6,111 nucleotides of DNA from a bacterium UBA1790 (GCA_002314465.1 DCGA01000082.1:1-6111), one strand, 5' to 3'. Shown: positions 1-6,052, numbered from the stretch's first letter. Numbers and translations are program-made. The notes: generated by a model not told the origin, from the letters alone.

Positions 1-1378
1 GGTCAACGTGACCCATAACGGTAACAACGGGGGGACGAGACTCAAGGTCTTCGGGCTTGTCGTCCTCTTCCTGGATAGCCTCTACTACCTCGGCGCTTGC
101 ATACTCGGTCTGGAAGCCGAATTCCTCGGCAACGATATTGATAGTCTCGGCGTCAAGACGCTGGTTGATAGATACCATGATACCCAGTGCCATGCAAGTG
201 CCAATAACCTTGATGACGGGTACGTCCATCATTGATGCCAAGTCGTTAGCTGTAACGAACTCGGTGAGCTTGAGTACCTTGCGGTCGGCAGCTGCCATTG
301 CAGCAACCTCGCGCTCTTCTTCGCGCACTGCGTCGCGTTTTTCCTTGCGGTACTTAGCGCCCTTCTTGTTCTTCTTCTCGGTGAGGCGTGCGAGCGTCTC
401 CTTGATTTGACGCTGTACGTCTTCCTCGCTTACCTCGGGCTTGAACGGGCGTTTAGCCTTCTTGTCCTTGCGGCTTTGCTGGTTGCCGCCCTGGTTGTTG
501 TTGCCGCCCTGGCCGCCACCGTTGTTCTTCTTGCCGCCGCCGTTCTGTCCGTTTTGGTTCTGGATCATAGCGCCGCTGCGCTCGATATCGACCTTCTCCT
601 TGCCTATGCGCTTGCGTTTCTTGCGTGCGCCCTCGGCAGCCTTTTCCTTGGCGATGCGCTCCTTGCGCTTCTCCTCCTTGCTTTTGGGCTTGGGACGGGT
701 GTTGGTGTTGATGGCGTTAAGGTCGATTTTGCCAACGATGGTGAGCTTTGCCGCGGGAGTCTCGGGCTTGAGCGAGATAGTCTCGGCCTCGGCGGGAGCT
801 TCGGGAGCCTCTTCCTTAGCGGGAGCGGGCTCTTCCTTCTTGGGCTCAGCCTTGGCGGGAGCGGGCTCTTTTTTAGGCTCGGGCTCCTTCTTGGGCTCTT
901 CTTTCTTGGGTTCGGGCTTCACCTCGGGTTCTACGGCCTTGGGCTGCTCTTCCTTCTTGGGCTCAGCCTTAACGGGAGCAGGTTCCTGCTTGGGCTCGGC
1001 GGGCTTGGCGGGTTCCTCAGCCTTCTTGGGCTCAGCCTTGGCGGGAGCGGGCTCTTCCTTCTTGGCATTGTTGCCGTCGAGGTCGATTTTGCCAATGATT
1101 TTGTGCTTCTGTCCGGGAATCTCGGTTGTGATATCCTCGACTACTTTCTGCTCTTTGCCCTTGTCCTTACCTTTCTGGCGCTCCTTAATGGCGTCTTCGG
1201 CCTTGAGACGCTGTTCCATGTCGGGACGGAATTCCTTGATGAGCATTTGGTATACATCGTCGGCGATACGAGCGTTTACGCCCGGATCAACAGCGATGCT
1301 TTTCTTCTCGAGGAACTCGCGAATGGTCTCGGCGCCTACGTTTAATTCTTTAATTGCTTTACTTATCTTTATTGGCAT
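1..1378 (-). CDS. infB: Translation initiation factor IF-2, N-terminal part (3' end cut by window)
   Basis: IF2 is the GTPase that brings initiator fMet-tRNA to the 30S subunit and promotes subunit joining in the cytoplasm. The first 459 residues are present. Residues 1-50 (MPIKISKAIKELNV...) form the small N-terminal helical IF2_N-like domain in its Bacteroidota form. Residues about 55-340 are a low-complexity, charged linker rich in Lys, Glu, Pro and Ala, followed by a Gly/Asn/Gln-rich stretch; a V/IGKIDL motif occurs twice in it. Residues about 367-426 (KLTEFVTANDLASMMDVPV...) are the second IF2_N domain. The window ends in PPVVTVMGHVD, the start of the G1 motif GHVDHGKT, so the GTPase domain and the C-terminal tRNA-binding domains lie outside. 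The ATG at 1378 begins the conserved N-terminal motif and follows an A/T-rich leader. It is downstream of nusA in the same direction. The IF2 identity is secure; the linker is unusually repetitive at DNA level. Confidence 0.97.
   Translation of the reverse strand, partial: MPIKISKAIKELNVGAETIREFLEKKSIAVDPGVNARIADDVYQMLIKEFRPDMEQRLKAEDAIKERQKGKDKGKEQKVVEDITTEIPGQKHKIIGKIDLDGNNAKKEEPAPAKAEPKKAEEPAKPAEPKQEPAPVKAEPKKEEQPKAVEPEVKPEPKKEEPKKEPEPKKEPAPAKAEPKKEEPAPAKEEAPEAPAEAETISLKPETPAAKLTIVGKIDLNAINTNTRPKPKSKEEKRKERIAKEKAAEGARKKRKRIGKEKVDIERSGAMIQNQNGQNGGGKKNNGGGQGGNNNQGGNQQSRKDKKAKRPFKPEVSEEDVQRQIKETLARLTEKKNKKGAKYRKEKRDAVREEEREVAAMAAADRKVLKLTEFVTANDLASMMDVPVIKVIGTCMALGIMVSINQRLDAETINIVAEEFGFQTEYASAEVVEAIQEEDDKPEDLESRPPVVTVMGHVD
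835..1056 (-). repeat. Perfect 36-bp direct repeat within the infB linker
   Basis: Positions 835-870 and 1021-1056 are identical over 36 bases, starting ccttcttgggctcagcc. They are 186 bases apart start to start, a multiple of three, so both copies read in the same frame and encode the same Lys/Glu/Ala/Pro-rich peptide (KEEPAPAKAEPKK-like). Shorter, diverged copies of the same motif fill the space between them. Recombination between copies would remove or add whole codons and keep IF2 in frame. Confidence 0.85.
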
Positions 1379-1490
1379 AAATTTTTATTAAGTAACCGTT
1401 ATTATTTTCTTTCTTGCAGCTATGTGTGCCTGCATCATGAGCAGCCGCCAGCAGGCTCCGCGCTCTACACTGGCGCGGTGTGGTAGGGGA
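1379..1490 (-). other. nusA-infB spacer (infB leader)
   Basis: These 112 bases separate the nusA stop from the infB ATG. The nusA-proximal half is GC-rich and holds a 6-bp inverted repeat (1458-1463 with 1473-1478, nine-base loop) with no following T run, so it is not a convincing terminator. The half next to infB is A/T-rich, as usual for Bacteroidota start regions. I found no TTG/TAnnTTTG promoter here, which fits transcription read through from rimP-nusA. Confidence 0.5.
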
Positions 1491-2750
1491 TTACTCCTCG
1501 TCGAACTCGGCGCGGATAACCTGGAACACCTCGTCGACGGTGTCTTCCTCGAGGTCGGCCTTCTCAACGATTTCGGCGGGTTCGGCCTTGAGCAGTTGCT
1601 TAGCGGTTGAGTAACCTGCGTTCTTGATAGCATCGATAACCCAAGCGTCGATTTCGTCCTTGAACTCATCCAGATAGATGTCGTCAACATCGTTGTCGGT
1701 GTCGCGGTATACATCGATTTCATAGCCGGTGAGCTGTGAAGCGAGCTTGATGTTGAGGCCCTTGCTGCCGATAGCCAGAGAAATCTCCTCGGGGCGTACG
1801 AATACCTCGGCATGCTTGGTCTCGGGATCGAGGCGGATGCTGGTAATCTTGGCGGGGCTCAGGGCGCGCTGCATGAGCAGTGAGTCGTTGCTGGTGTAGG
1901 GGATTACATCGATGTTCTCGTTGCGCAGCTCGCGCACGATGCCGTGGATGCGTCCACCCTTAACGCCTACGCAAGCGCCTACGGGGTCAATGCGGTCGTC
2001 ATAGCTCTCAACAGCAATCTTGGCGCGTACGCCGGGGATGCGTGCTACCGAGCGGATAACGATGAGGCCGTCGTGAATCTCGGGAACCTCGCGCTCGAAG
2101 AGGCGGCGCAGGAACTCCTCGCTGGTGCGCGACACGATTACCTTGGGGTTGTTGTTGGTGTTATCTACACGGTGGATAACTGCCAGCACTGTGTCGCCCT
2201 TGCGGTACATGTCGGAGGGAATCTGCTGGTCCTTGGGAAGAAGCATCTCGTTCTTCTCATCGTCCATGAGCAGTACCTCGCGTTTCCACAGCTGGTAAAC
2301 CTCGGCCGATACGAGTTCGCCCTCGAGGTTCTTGAATTTATTGTAGATAGCGTCCTTCTGCAGGTCCAGAATCTTGCTCGCAAGTGTCTGGCGCAGGTTA
2401 AGGATGGCGCGGCGGCCAAACTTAGCGAAGTCAATCTTGCGGGTGTGCTCCTCGCCAACCTCGCAGTCGGGGTCGTCGTCGGCTTGTGCCTCGCTCAGGC
2501 TGATCTCCTTGTTGGGATTCTCTACCTGTCCGTCGGGAACTACCTCAAGGTTCTGATAAATCTCACAGTCGCCCTTGTCGGGGTTGACGATTACGTCGAA
2601 GTTGTCGTCGTTGCCAAACATCTTGGCAAGCACGCTGCGGAACGATTCCTCCATCACGCTGATGAGCGTGGTCTTGTCGATCTTCTTGGTTTCGTTAAAG
2701 AGATCGAATTGATCCTGCATGTTGACAGTTTCTTCTTTTTTCTTTGCCAT
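1491..2750 (-). CDS. nusA: Transcription termination/antitermination factor NusA
   Basis: NusA binds RNA polymerase and nascent RNA, modulating pausing, intrinsic termination and antitermination. The 419-residue product shows the expected order. The RNA polymerase-binding N-terminal domain covers residues about 1-140 and includes the acidic stretch seen in Bacteroidota homologues (about 75-102). An S1 domain follows at about 141-210. KH1 (about 215-290) has the GxxG motif GVKG at 262-265 inside DPVGACVGVKGGRIHGIVRE. KH2 (about 295-350) has GSKG at 328-331 inside LAIGSKGLNIKLASQLTGYE. A short acidic C-terminal helical region (about 355-419) ends EFDEE. The long repeated C-terminal acidic domains of the E. 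coli protein are absent, as in other Bacteroidota. The ATG at 2750 gives MAKKKEE; a second ATG at codon 11 is possible but would lose the usual lysine-rich start. It lies 9 bases downstream of rimP and ends 112 bases before infB. Confidence 0.98.
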   Translation of the reverse strand: MAKKKEETVNMQDQFDLFNETKKIDKTTLISVMEESFRSVLAKMFGNDDNFDVIVNPDKGDCEIYQNLEVVPDGQVENPNKEISLSEAQADDDPDCEVGEEHTRKIDFAKFGRRAILNLRQTLASKILDLQKDAIYNKFKNLEGELVSAEVYQLWKREVLLMDDEKNEMLLPKDQQIPSDMYRKGDTVLAVIHRVDNTNNNPKVIVSRTSEEFLRRLFEREVPEIHDGLIVIRSVARIPGVRAKIAVESYDDRIDPVGACVGVKGGRIHGIVRELRNENIDVIPYTSNDSLLMQRALSPAKITSIRLDPETKHAEVFVRPEEISLAIGSKGLNIKLASQLTGYEIDVYRDTDNDVDDIYLDEFKDEIDAWVIDAIKNAGYSTAKQLLKAEPAEIVEKADLEEDTVDEVFQVIRAEFDEE

Positions 2751-2759
2751 AATTCTAAA

Positions 2760-3224
2760 TTAGAACTTTATTATGATTTTTGTATATTTAATTTCGTTGT
2801 ACTTGAGCACGGTGTCCATCATCACCATCTCGGGGCGTTTCTTGCCCTCTACCTTCACCTTGGTGGGGATAGTGACTGTGAAGCCCTCGTCGTCGCATGC
2901 GCTCAGGGTTCCCTTGAGCTTGCGGCCGTCGGCGGTGAGCACCTCGGCCTCTTCGCCCAGGTTCTTCTCATACTGGCGCGGAACCAGCAGCGGCGATGTG
3001 ATGCCATAAGAGCCCACGGTGAGTTCATAGTCTTCCACGTCGCGGTCAAATGCATCGAGCACCGCGTTGTTCACCATCACGCAGTCGTCAATGTTGATGT
3101 CGCCCATGCTGTCGAGTGCCACGTCGATGATGTTGTCACGGCTCACTTTTACCTCTACAAGGAACATATCGGTTCCCTCAAGGGCATCGTTGATGACCTG
3201 AGTGAGTGCTGTCTTGTCTATCAT
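2760..3224 (-). CDS. rimP: Ribosome maturation factor RimP
   Basis: RimP binds the free 30S subunit and assists its maturation. The 154-residue product has the normal family length. Residues about 1-75 form the N-terminal alpha/beta domain (LVEVKVSRDNIIDVALDS, then the DYELTVGSYGITSPL segment that corresponds to the family's conserved YxLEVSSPGLxxPL motif). Residues about 80-154 form the C-terminal SH3-like domain, including RQYEKNLGEEAEVLTADGRK and the NEIKYTKIIIKF end typical of Bacteroidota. The frame stays open further upstream to an ATG at 3302, but that start lies inside the predicted promoter and would add an unrelated, basic 26-residue stretch; the ATG at 3224 begins the conserved MIDKTALTQVI and is preferred. 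It is the first gene of the rimP-nusA-infB cluster. Confidence 0.96.
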   Translation of the reverse strand: MIDKTALTQVINDALEGTDMFLVEVKVSRDNIIDVALDSMGDINIDDCVMVNNAVLDAFDRDVEDYELTVGSYGITSPLLVPRQYEKNLGEEAEVLTADGRKLKGTLSACDDEGFTVTIPTKVKVEGKKRPEMVMMDTVLKYNEIKYTKIIIKF

Positions 3225-3299
3225 GTTGTTTCTAATAAGTGTTATCGAGAATATATAATAAAAACGAGGAAGCACCTGCCCCCTCTCTCGATTGCATTG

Positions 3300-3330
3300 C
3301 AAAGTTACTCATTTTGCGCGACTTGTGCAA
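3300..3330 (-). promoter_or_regulatory. Predicted primary sigma factor promoter of the rimP-nusA-infB operon
   Basis: Read on the minus strand, a -33 TTG (3330-3328) is followed after exactly 20 bases by TAACTTTG (3307-3300). This fits the Bacteroidota consensus TTG, 19-21 bases, TAnnTTTG. Transcription should start near 3293-3296, giving a leader of about 70 bases before the rimP ATG. The position just upstream of the first operon gene supports the call; the start site itself is inferred. Confidence 0.75.
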
Positions 3331-3336
3331 CTCGCG
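3317..3336. promoter_or_regulatory. Imperfect palindrome over the rimP -33 element
   Basis: The 20 bases cgcgacttgtgcaactcgcg read almost the same on both strands: arms CGCGA/TCGCG and TTG/CAA match, with one c/c mismatch and a two-base centre. The site covers the -33 TTG of the predicted promoter, where a bound dimeric regulator could compete with sigma. A further TCGCG follows at about 3341. No regulator is identified; it could be chance in a locally CG-rich stretch. Confidence 0.35.
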
Positions 3337-3404
3337 ACCCTCGCGCGCGATTAGTATTCTTTATTATAATATAAGATTTATATTTTTTTAACATAGTAAT
3401 AATG
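3337..3404. other. A/T-rich spacer upstream of the rimP promoter
   Basis: After a short CG-rich part, the stretch is strongly A/T-rich (ttattataatataagattt and similar). I see no open reading frame, no promoter match and no RNA gene in it. It could act as an upstream A/T-rich element for the rimP promoter, but nothing in the sequence shows this directly. Confidence 0.4.
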
Positions 3405-3533
3405 GTAGGGATAGGGTGTAATGGGTGGTGCAACTGCGTTGCCGACGGCGCGGGGGCGTTGTCCCTACATGGTTTGGGTGACAACTGGGAGTGTGCCGAT
3501 GTAGCGGCGCTCTTGTTGCAACGCTCGTCTTAT

Positions 3534-3553
3534 CCCATACCTAAAGGCATGGG
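3534..3553. repeat. Inverted repeat CCCATACC / GGCATGGG
   Basis: Eight-base arms (3534-3541 and 3546-3553) with one a/c mismatch enclose a four-base taaa loop. This is the first of three adjacent hairpins in the structured intergenic block. Confidence 0.5.
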
Positions 3554-3559
3554 TTTGAT

Positions 3560-3622
3560 GATACGTCATTGATTCCAGCCATATCGTCGGCATTCGCCTC
3601 CTGCATGGCTGGCTACAGTATC
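3560..3622. repeat. Long-armed inverted repeat with CCAGCCAT / ATGGCTGG core
   Basis: CCAGCCAT (3575-3582) pairs perfectly with ATGGCTGG (3605-3612). Outside it, GATAC (3560-3564) pairs with GTATC (3618-3622), leaving asymmetric internal segments and a 22-base apical loop. Two nested matches in the right order argue against chance pairing of a single arm. Confidence 0.55.
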
Positions 3623-3623
3623 T

Positions 3624-3639
3624 CATCCCTAACGGGATG
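3624..3639. repeat. Small perfect hairpin CATCCC-taac-GGGATG
   Basis: Six-base perfect arms (3624-3629 and 3634-3639) enclose a four-base loop, one base after the preceding inverted repeat. It has no T run on either side, so it is not an intrinsic terminator. Confidence 0.5.
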
Positions 3640-3660
3640 TATACGCCCTGCGGTCGCTGC

Positions 3661-3682
3661 GGACGACGCCCCTGCGTCGTCC
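3661..3682. repeat. Perfect 9-bp hairpin at the right end of the structured block
   Basis: GGACGACGC (3661-3669) and GCGTCGTCC (3674-3682) are perfectly complementary around a ccct loop. The right arm is part of the second copy of the 22-base direct repeat. Neither strand has a following T run, so it looks like a repeat-element structure rather than a terminator. Confidence 0.6.
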
Positions 3683-3702
3683 CTACAAGGTTTGGATTTC
3701 TC

Positions 3703-3750
3703 CTCTTAACCCATTAACCTCTTAACCTCTTAACCCATTAACCCATTAAC
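3703..3750. repeat. Six tandem 8-bp units, CTCTTAAC / CCATTAAC
   Basis: Six contiguous octamers follow one another: CTCTTAAC, CCATTAAC, CTCTTAAC, CTCTTAAC, CCATTAAC, CCATTAAC. The two unit types differ at only two positions and all end TTAAC. The array sits just past the terminator of the secreted-protein gene (reading the minus strand) and next to the structured repeat block. It is non-coding and could change copy number by slippage. Confidence 0.85.
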
Positions 3751-3760
3751 CTTTTATAGC

Positions 3761-3797
3761 AAAAAAGGCATCGCGCCGGCGGGGTGCTGGCGCGATG
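3761..3797 (-). terminator. Intrinsic terminator of the 655-residue secreted protein gene
   Basis: On the minus strand a perfect 9-bp stem, CATCGCGCC with GGCGCGATG (3797-3789 and 3777-3769), is followed after two bases by six T (3766-3761). The GC-rich stem plus T run is a classical Rho-independent signal. It lies 56 bases beyond the stop codon and is oriented to stop the minus-strand transcript before it reaches the rimP promoter. Confidence 0.85.
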
Positions 3798-3806
3798 TGG
3801 TGTTAG

Positions 3807-3838
3807 GATTGTCCCAGTTACAGGGTAACGGGGGAATC
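3807..3838 (-). other. First 3'-UTR hairpin after the secreted protein gene
   Basis: GTTAC (3817-3821) pairs with GTAAC (3825-3829) around agg, extended by CCC/GGG across a mismatch and GATT/AATC at the base. It lies 15 bases after the stop codon and before the GC-rich terminator. With no T run after it, a role in shielding the mRNA 3' end is only a possibility. Confidence 0.5.
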
Positions 3839-3853
3839 TGTGTTAGGGGTTGG

Positions 3854-5821
3854 TTACTTGATTTCCTGGCCCATGATGTTGTAGCGGGTGTTGCCCTTAA
3901 CGATGATTACCTGGCCGTTCTCGATAACCTTGTAGGTGCTCTCGCTTGCTACCTTCACGTCGTCGATGCCGGTAGTTGAGCTAACGAAGAATGCGGGCCA
4001 GAATGTCTGGGTGTATACATTGCCACTGGGATCCTCGAGTACAACCTTAAGGTCATACCAGTTGTCTTCGCCCGAAATGCGAGCAGTAGATGCGCGATAG
4101 AAGTAACCAAACGCGGGCATTGTGAATGCCTCGGGAACCTCGTTTACTTCGAGTTCGTTCCACTCTTCGCTCTCGTGAACAGCATAGAGAACCTTTACGC
4201 TTGCAATTGTTGAGCAGTCATACCAGCGGTTGGCTGCAACAGATGCGTCGTGATGGTATTTCCAGTCGGCGGCTGCAAACTCGATAAGGCCGTTTTCGGC
4301 GCCCTCAAATGTATCGGTAATCTTGCCATCGGTAGTGATGGTGCGGAGTGCTTGTACTGTGGGAGCTGCATAGTCTTCGGTGCCGATTGCATGGTTGTGA
4401 AGAACAAGTTCACTCTTTGCGGTCATGTCGCCGGCAGTTGCGTTTTCTTGTGTATAAGTAAAGTTGGTGAAATCACCATCGGCAACATTCTTTGAAACAC
4501 AAGTGTTGATACCAGACTCAATGATTTCGCCATGACGGCCAACGTAAACGCGGAGTTTGCTTGACTTTCCGTCATAATCCTTGGGCTTGATGCAAAGGAG
4601 TTGTGCATAAGCGCCACCAAATACGTAGGGGTATTTATCGTCGTAAGACAAAACGGGATGACCGGGATAAACCTTAGAAACACCACCGCCTACGGGGATT
4701 ACAAGACCGTCGAGCAAGTCGAAACCATAGTATACGAAGTTCAAGCCCTGAGTCTTGTTACCTGCAACAGGAACACCAATGATGTGCTTATATTGACCTG
4801 TTACGAGGATGTCGCCCATGAGAGCACTACACTGTGCTGCAAAGCCTTGCTTGTTTTCGGGTTCAGCGAGGTCAACATAGAATTCGTTTACATAATCACT
4901 CAGGATTATTGCCTTATATTCGTTCTTTGCGCTGATGAGGATATCGCCATTATAAGAGCAGATAACACGATGTGCGCAAATGTGTGAGTTGGGCTCACCT
5001 TCACCCTTAGGTGTGGGCTTGAATTGCTGTGTGTACAGTTTGAGGTCTTCGGGGTTGTTGCTTACGCTTGCGGCAGCGCTCAAAGAAGTCTCGGGGAACT
5101 TGATGAAGTAGAACTTGTTGTTAATGAGTGACTTCATGTTAGTTGTGTGCAAGATTGAGAAGCGGTCGCTAACCTTGTTCACATAGTAGTCAACATTGTA
5201 GCCCTTAACGCGATATGTACCACCGATTACAGTGTGTATCACGCCATATTCCTTAAGAGCAAAGAAGGTGTAGCTGCGGTAGCTTGTACAGTTTCCGGCC
5301 TCGGCTACTGCTCCGTTCTCATATTGGTCGAGGGTTAACTTTGTGCCTTCCTCGTTCAAGTTGTTGAATTGAATGGGAATTGTTGCTTCGCTTACATCAA
5401 ATGAAAGAGTTGTGTCCTTGTCGATAACAACCTTCTCCTTGAATACTACATAGTTGCCTACGGGGCTGCCTTTGAACAATGCGTGCATGTCGTAGGTGCC
5501 TGTGGGAACAGCTGTAGTGAATGTTGCGCTTGCGCCCTTGTCAAGGGCAACCACCTTTTGCTCGGCATTGTAAATTGTAATACCTTGAGGTGTGTGGTTG
5601 TTGGCATTGTAAACATAGTTGAATGTTACGTTTACAGTTGCGTTGGTCTTAACGCGGTGAGCATTGAATGTGTTTTGAACATTTTGAGATGGGATGTAGA
5701 GCTCCACATTCTCATCGGCGGGAAGTTGCACATCCTTTGAATAGTCAGTGACAACTTGCGCGTTAATACTCATTGGCATTGACAATGCCAAGAGACCCAG
5801 TGTAAGTAAATTGTACCTCAT
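3854..5821 (-). CDS. Secreted protein of unknown function with signal peptide and short C-terminal tail
   Basis: I cannot place this 655-residue protein in a named family. Residues 1-21 form a clear Sec signal peptide (MRYNLLTLGLLALSMPMSINA, cleaved before Q22) with no lipobox cysteine, so it is exported and not a typical lipoprotein. Residues about 55-145 look like a beta-sandwich module. The region about 150-490 is beta-rich with repeated GDIL-type strands (GDILISAKN, GDILVTGQY) and could be propeller-like. Residues about 495-615 look like another beta-sandwich, ending TQTFWPAFFV. A TGIDDV linker (617-622) leads to a short tail, YKVIENGQVIIVKGNTRYN, ending IMGQEIK. Tails of this kind occur on secreted Bacteroidales proteins and resemble a shortened type IX sorting domain, so surface display is plausible but unproven. 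Seven cysteines lie in the mature part. No catalytic motif was recognised. The gene has its own promoter and terminator, and an apparent relative ends just upstream. Confidence 0.85.
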   Translation of the reverse strand: MRYNLLTLGLLALSMPMSINAQVVTDYSKDVQLPADENVELYIPSQNVQNTFNAHRVKTNATVNVTFNYVYNANNHTPQGITIYNAEQKVVALDKGASATFTTAVPTGTYDMHALFKGSPVGNYVVFKEKVVIDKDTTLSFDVSEATIPIQFNNLNEEGTKLTLDQYENGAVAEAGNCTSYRSYTFFALKEYGVIHTVIGGTYRVKGYNVDYYVNKVSDRFSILHTTNMKSLINNKFYFIKFPETSLSAAASVSNNPEDLKLYTQQFKPTPKGEGEPNSHICAHRVICSYNGDILISAKNEYKAIILSDYVNEFYVDLAEPENKQGFAAQCSALMGDILVTGQYKHIIGVPVAGNKTQGLNFVYYGFDLLDGLVIPVGGGVSKVYPGHPVLSYDDKYPYVFGGAYAQLLCIKPKDYDGKSSKLRVYVGRHGEIIESGINTCVSKNVADGDFTNFTYTQENATAGDMTAKSELVLHNHAIGTEDYAAPTVQALRTITTDGKITDTFEGAENGLIEFAAADWKYHHDASVAANRWYDCSTIASVKVLYAVHESEEWNELEVNEVPEAFTMPAFGYFYRASTARISGEDNWYDLKVVLEDPSGNVYTQTFWPAFFVSSTTGIDDVKVASESTYKVIENGQVIIVKGNTRYNIMGQEIK

Positions 5822-5889
5822 AATAAATTTATTTTATATGAATAATATATATAACAAGCGTGTGGGGAGGGGTTGTCCAACCTCTGGGT

Positions 5890-5906
5890 TGCATAATCAT
5901 TATGCA
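5890..5906. promoter_or_regulatory. Perfect palindrome near the predicted start of transcription
   Basis: TGCATAAT (5890-5897) and ATTATGCA (5899-5906) are perfect inverse copies around a single c, forming a 17-bp site. It begins six bases downstream of the -7 element, at about the transcription start, where a bound dimer would block initiation. One more TGCA lies at 5911-5914. With one base between the arms it suits a DNA-binding site better than an RNA hairpin. The operator role is inferred. Confidence 0.5.
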
Positions 5907-5912
5907 TTTATG

Positions 5913-5942
5913 CAAAATTACAATATTTGCATTGGTTAACAA
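5913..5942 (-). promoter_or_regulatory. Predicted promoter of the secreted protein gene
   Basis: On the minus strand TTG (5942-5940) is followed after 19 bases by TAATTTTG (5920-5913), matching the Bacteroidota TTG/TAnnTTTG promoter. Transcription should start near 5906-5909, giving a leader of roughly 85 bases that becomes A/T-rich before the ATG at 5821. No Shine-Dalgarno sequence is seen, as usual in this phylum. Confidence 0.75.
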
Positions 5943-6008
5943 AATACCCCCCCATTTTTTAAATATATTAACATTATGCTTTTTATTTCACCATTTGCCA
6001 GCCGGGAA

Positions 6009-6046
6009 ACAACACGCCCCGCCTTGTGGTGAAGGCGGGGCGTTGT
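6009..6046 (-). terminator. Probable terminator of the upstream gene that enters at the right edge
   Basis: A perfect 11-bp GC-rich stem (6042-6032 with 6025-6015, CGCCCCGCCTT type) with a six-base loop is extended by ACAA/TTGT after a two-base bulge. On the minus strand the sequence after the stem is T-rich (GTTGTTT) rather than a pure T run. It lies 45 bases past the upstream stop codon and before the next promoter, so a terminator is likely although the T tract is imperfect. Confidence 0.65.
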
Positions 6047-6052
6047 ATCATG

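Larger units (their letters stand above)
3405..3695. repeat. Cluster of inverted and direct repeats, possible dispersed intergenic element
   Basis: About 290 non-coding bases are unusually rich in symmetry. GTAGGGA (3405-3411) is the inverse of TCCCTAC at 3462-3468 and again at 3680-3686. Two near-identical 22-base copies (3456-3477 and 3674-3695, two differences) begin GCGT(T/C)GTCCCTACA. Between them lie hairpins at 3534-3553, 3560-3622 and 3624-3639, then 3661-3682. No frame carries a credible protein. The architecture suggests a REP-like or miniature mobile element rather than a gene. A structured RNA is an alternative, but no promoter for one was seen. Confidence 0.55.

Noticed and set aside
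407..1391. Long plus-strand open frames over infB with hydrophobic, Leu/Gly- or Ser-rich translations
   Set aside because: They are antisense shadows of the Lys/Glu/Pro/Ala-rich IF2 linker, whose minus-strand frame has a conserved start, domains and motif. The low-complexity translations have no support of their own.
1458..1478. Inverted repeat CCGCGC / GCGCGG after nusA as a terminator
   Set aside because: The stem is short, the loop is nine bases and no T run follows on the minus strand; the operon order also argues for read-through into infB.
2753..2765. Perfect palindrome TTCTAA-A-TTAGAA between rimP and nusA
   Set aside because: It is made of the rimP stop codon and the A/T-rich nusA leader. 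Arms of six A/T-rich bases around one base are easily due to chance and form no usable RNA hairpin.
3225..3302. Upstream ATG extending rimP by 26 residues
   Set aside because: The ATG at 3302 lies within the predicted -7 element and the added residues are unlike any RimP N-terminus; the ATG at 3224 gives normal family length.
1944..3374. 476-codon plus-strand open frame across nusA and rimP
   Set aside because: It runs antisense through two clearly conserved genes and their promoter, and its translation shows no family features; it exists because of codon bias on the other strand.
3703..3750. Tandem octamers as a CRISPR array
   Set aside because: The units are contiguous 8-mers without unique spacers and there are no cas genes in the window.
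5867..5885. Inverted repeat around ggttgtccaacc in the leader of the secreted gene
   Set aside because: The two-base loop is too tight for a stable RNA hairpin and one pair is mismatched; no riboswitch-like or attenuator structure could be built around it.
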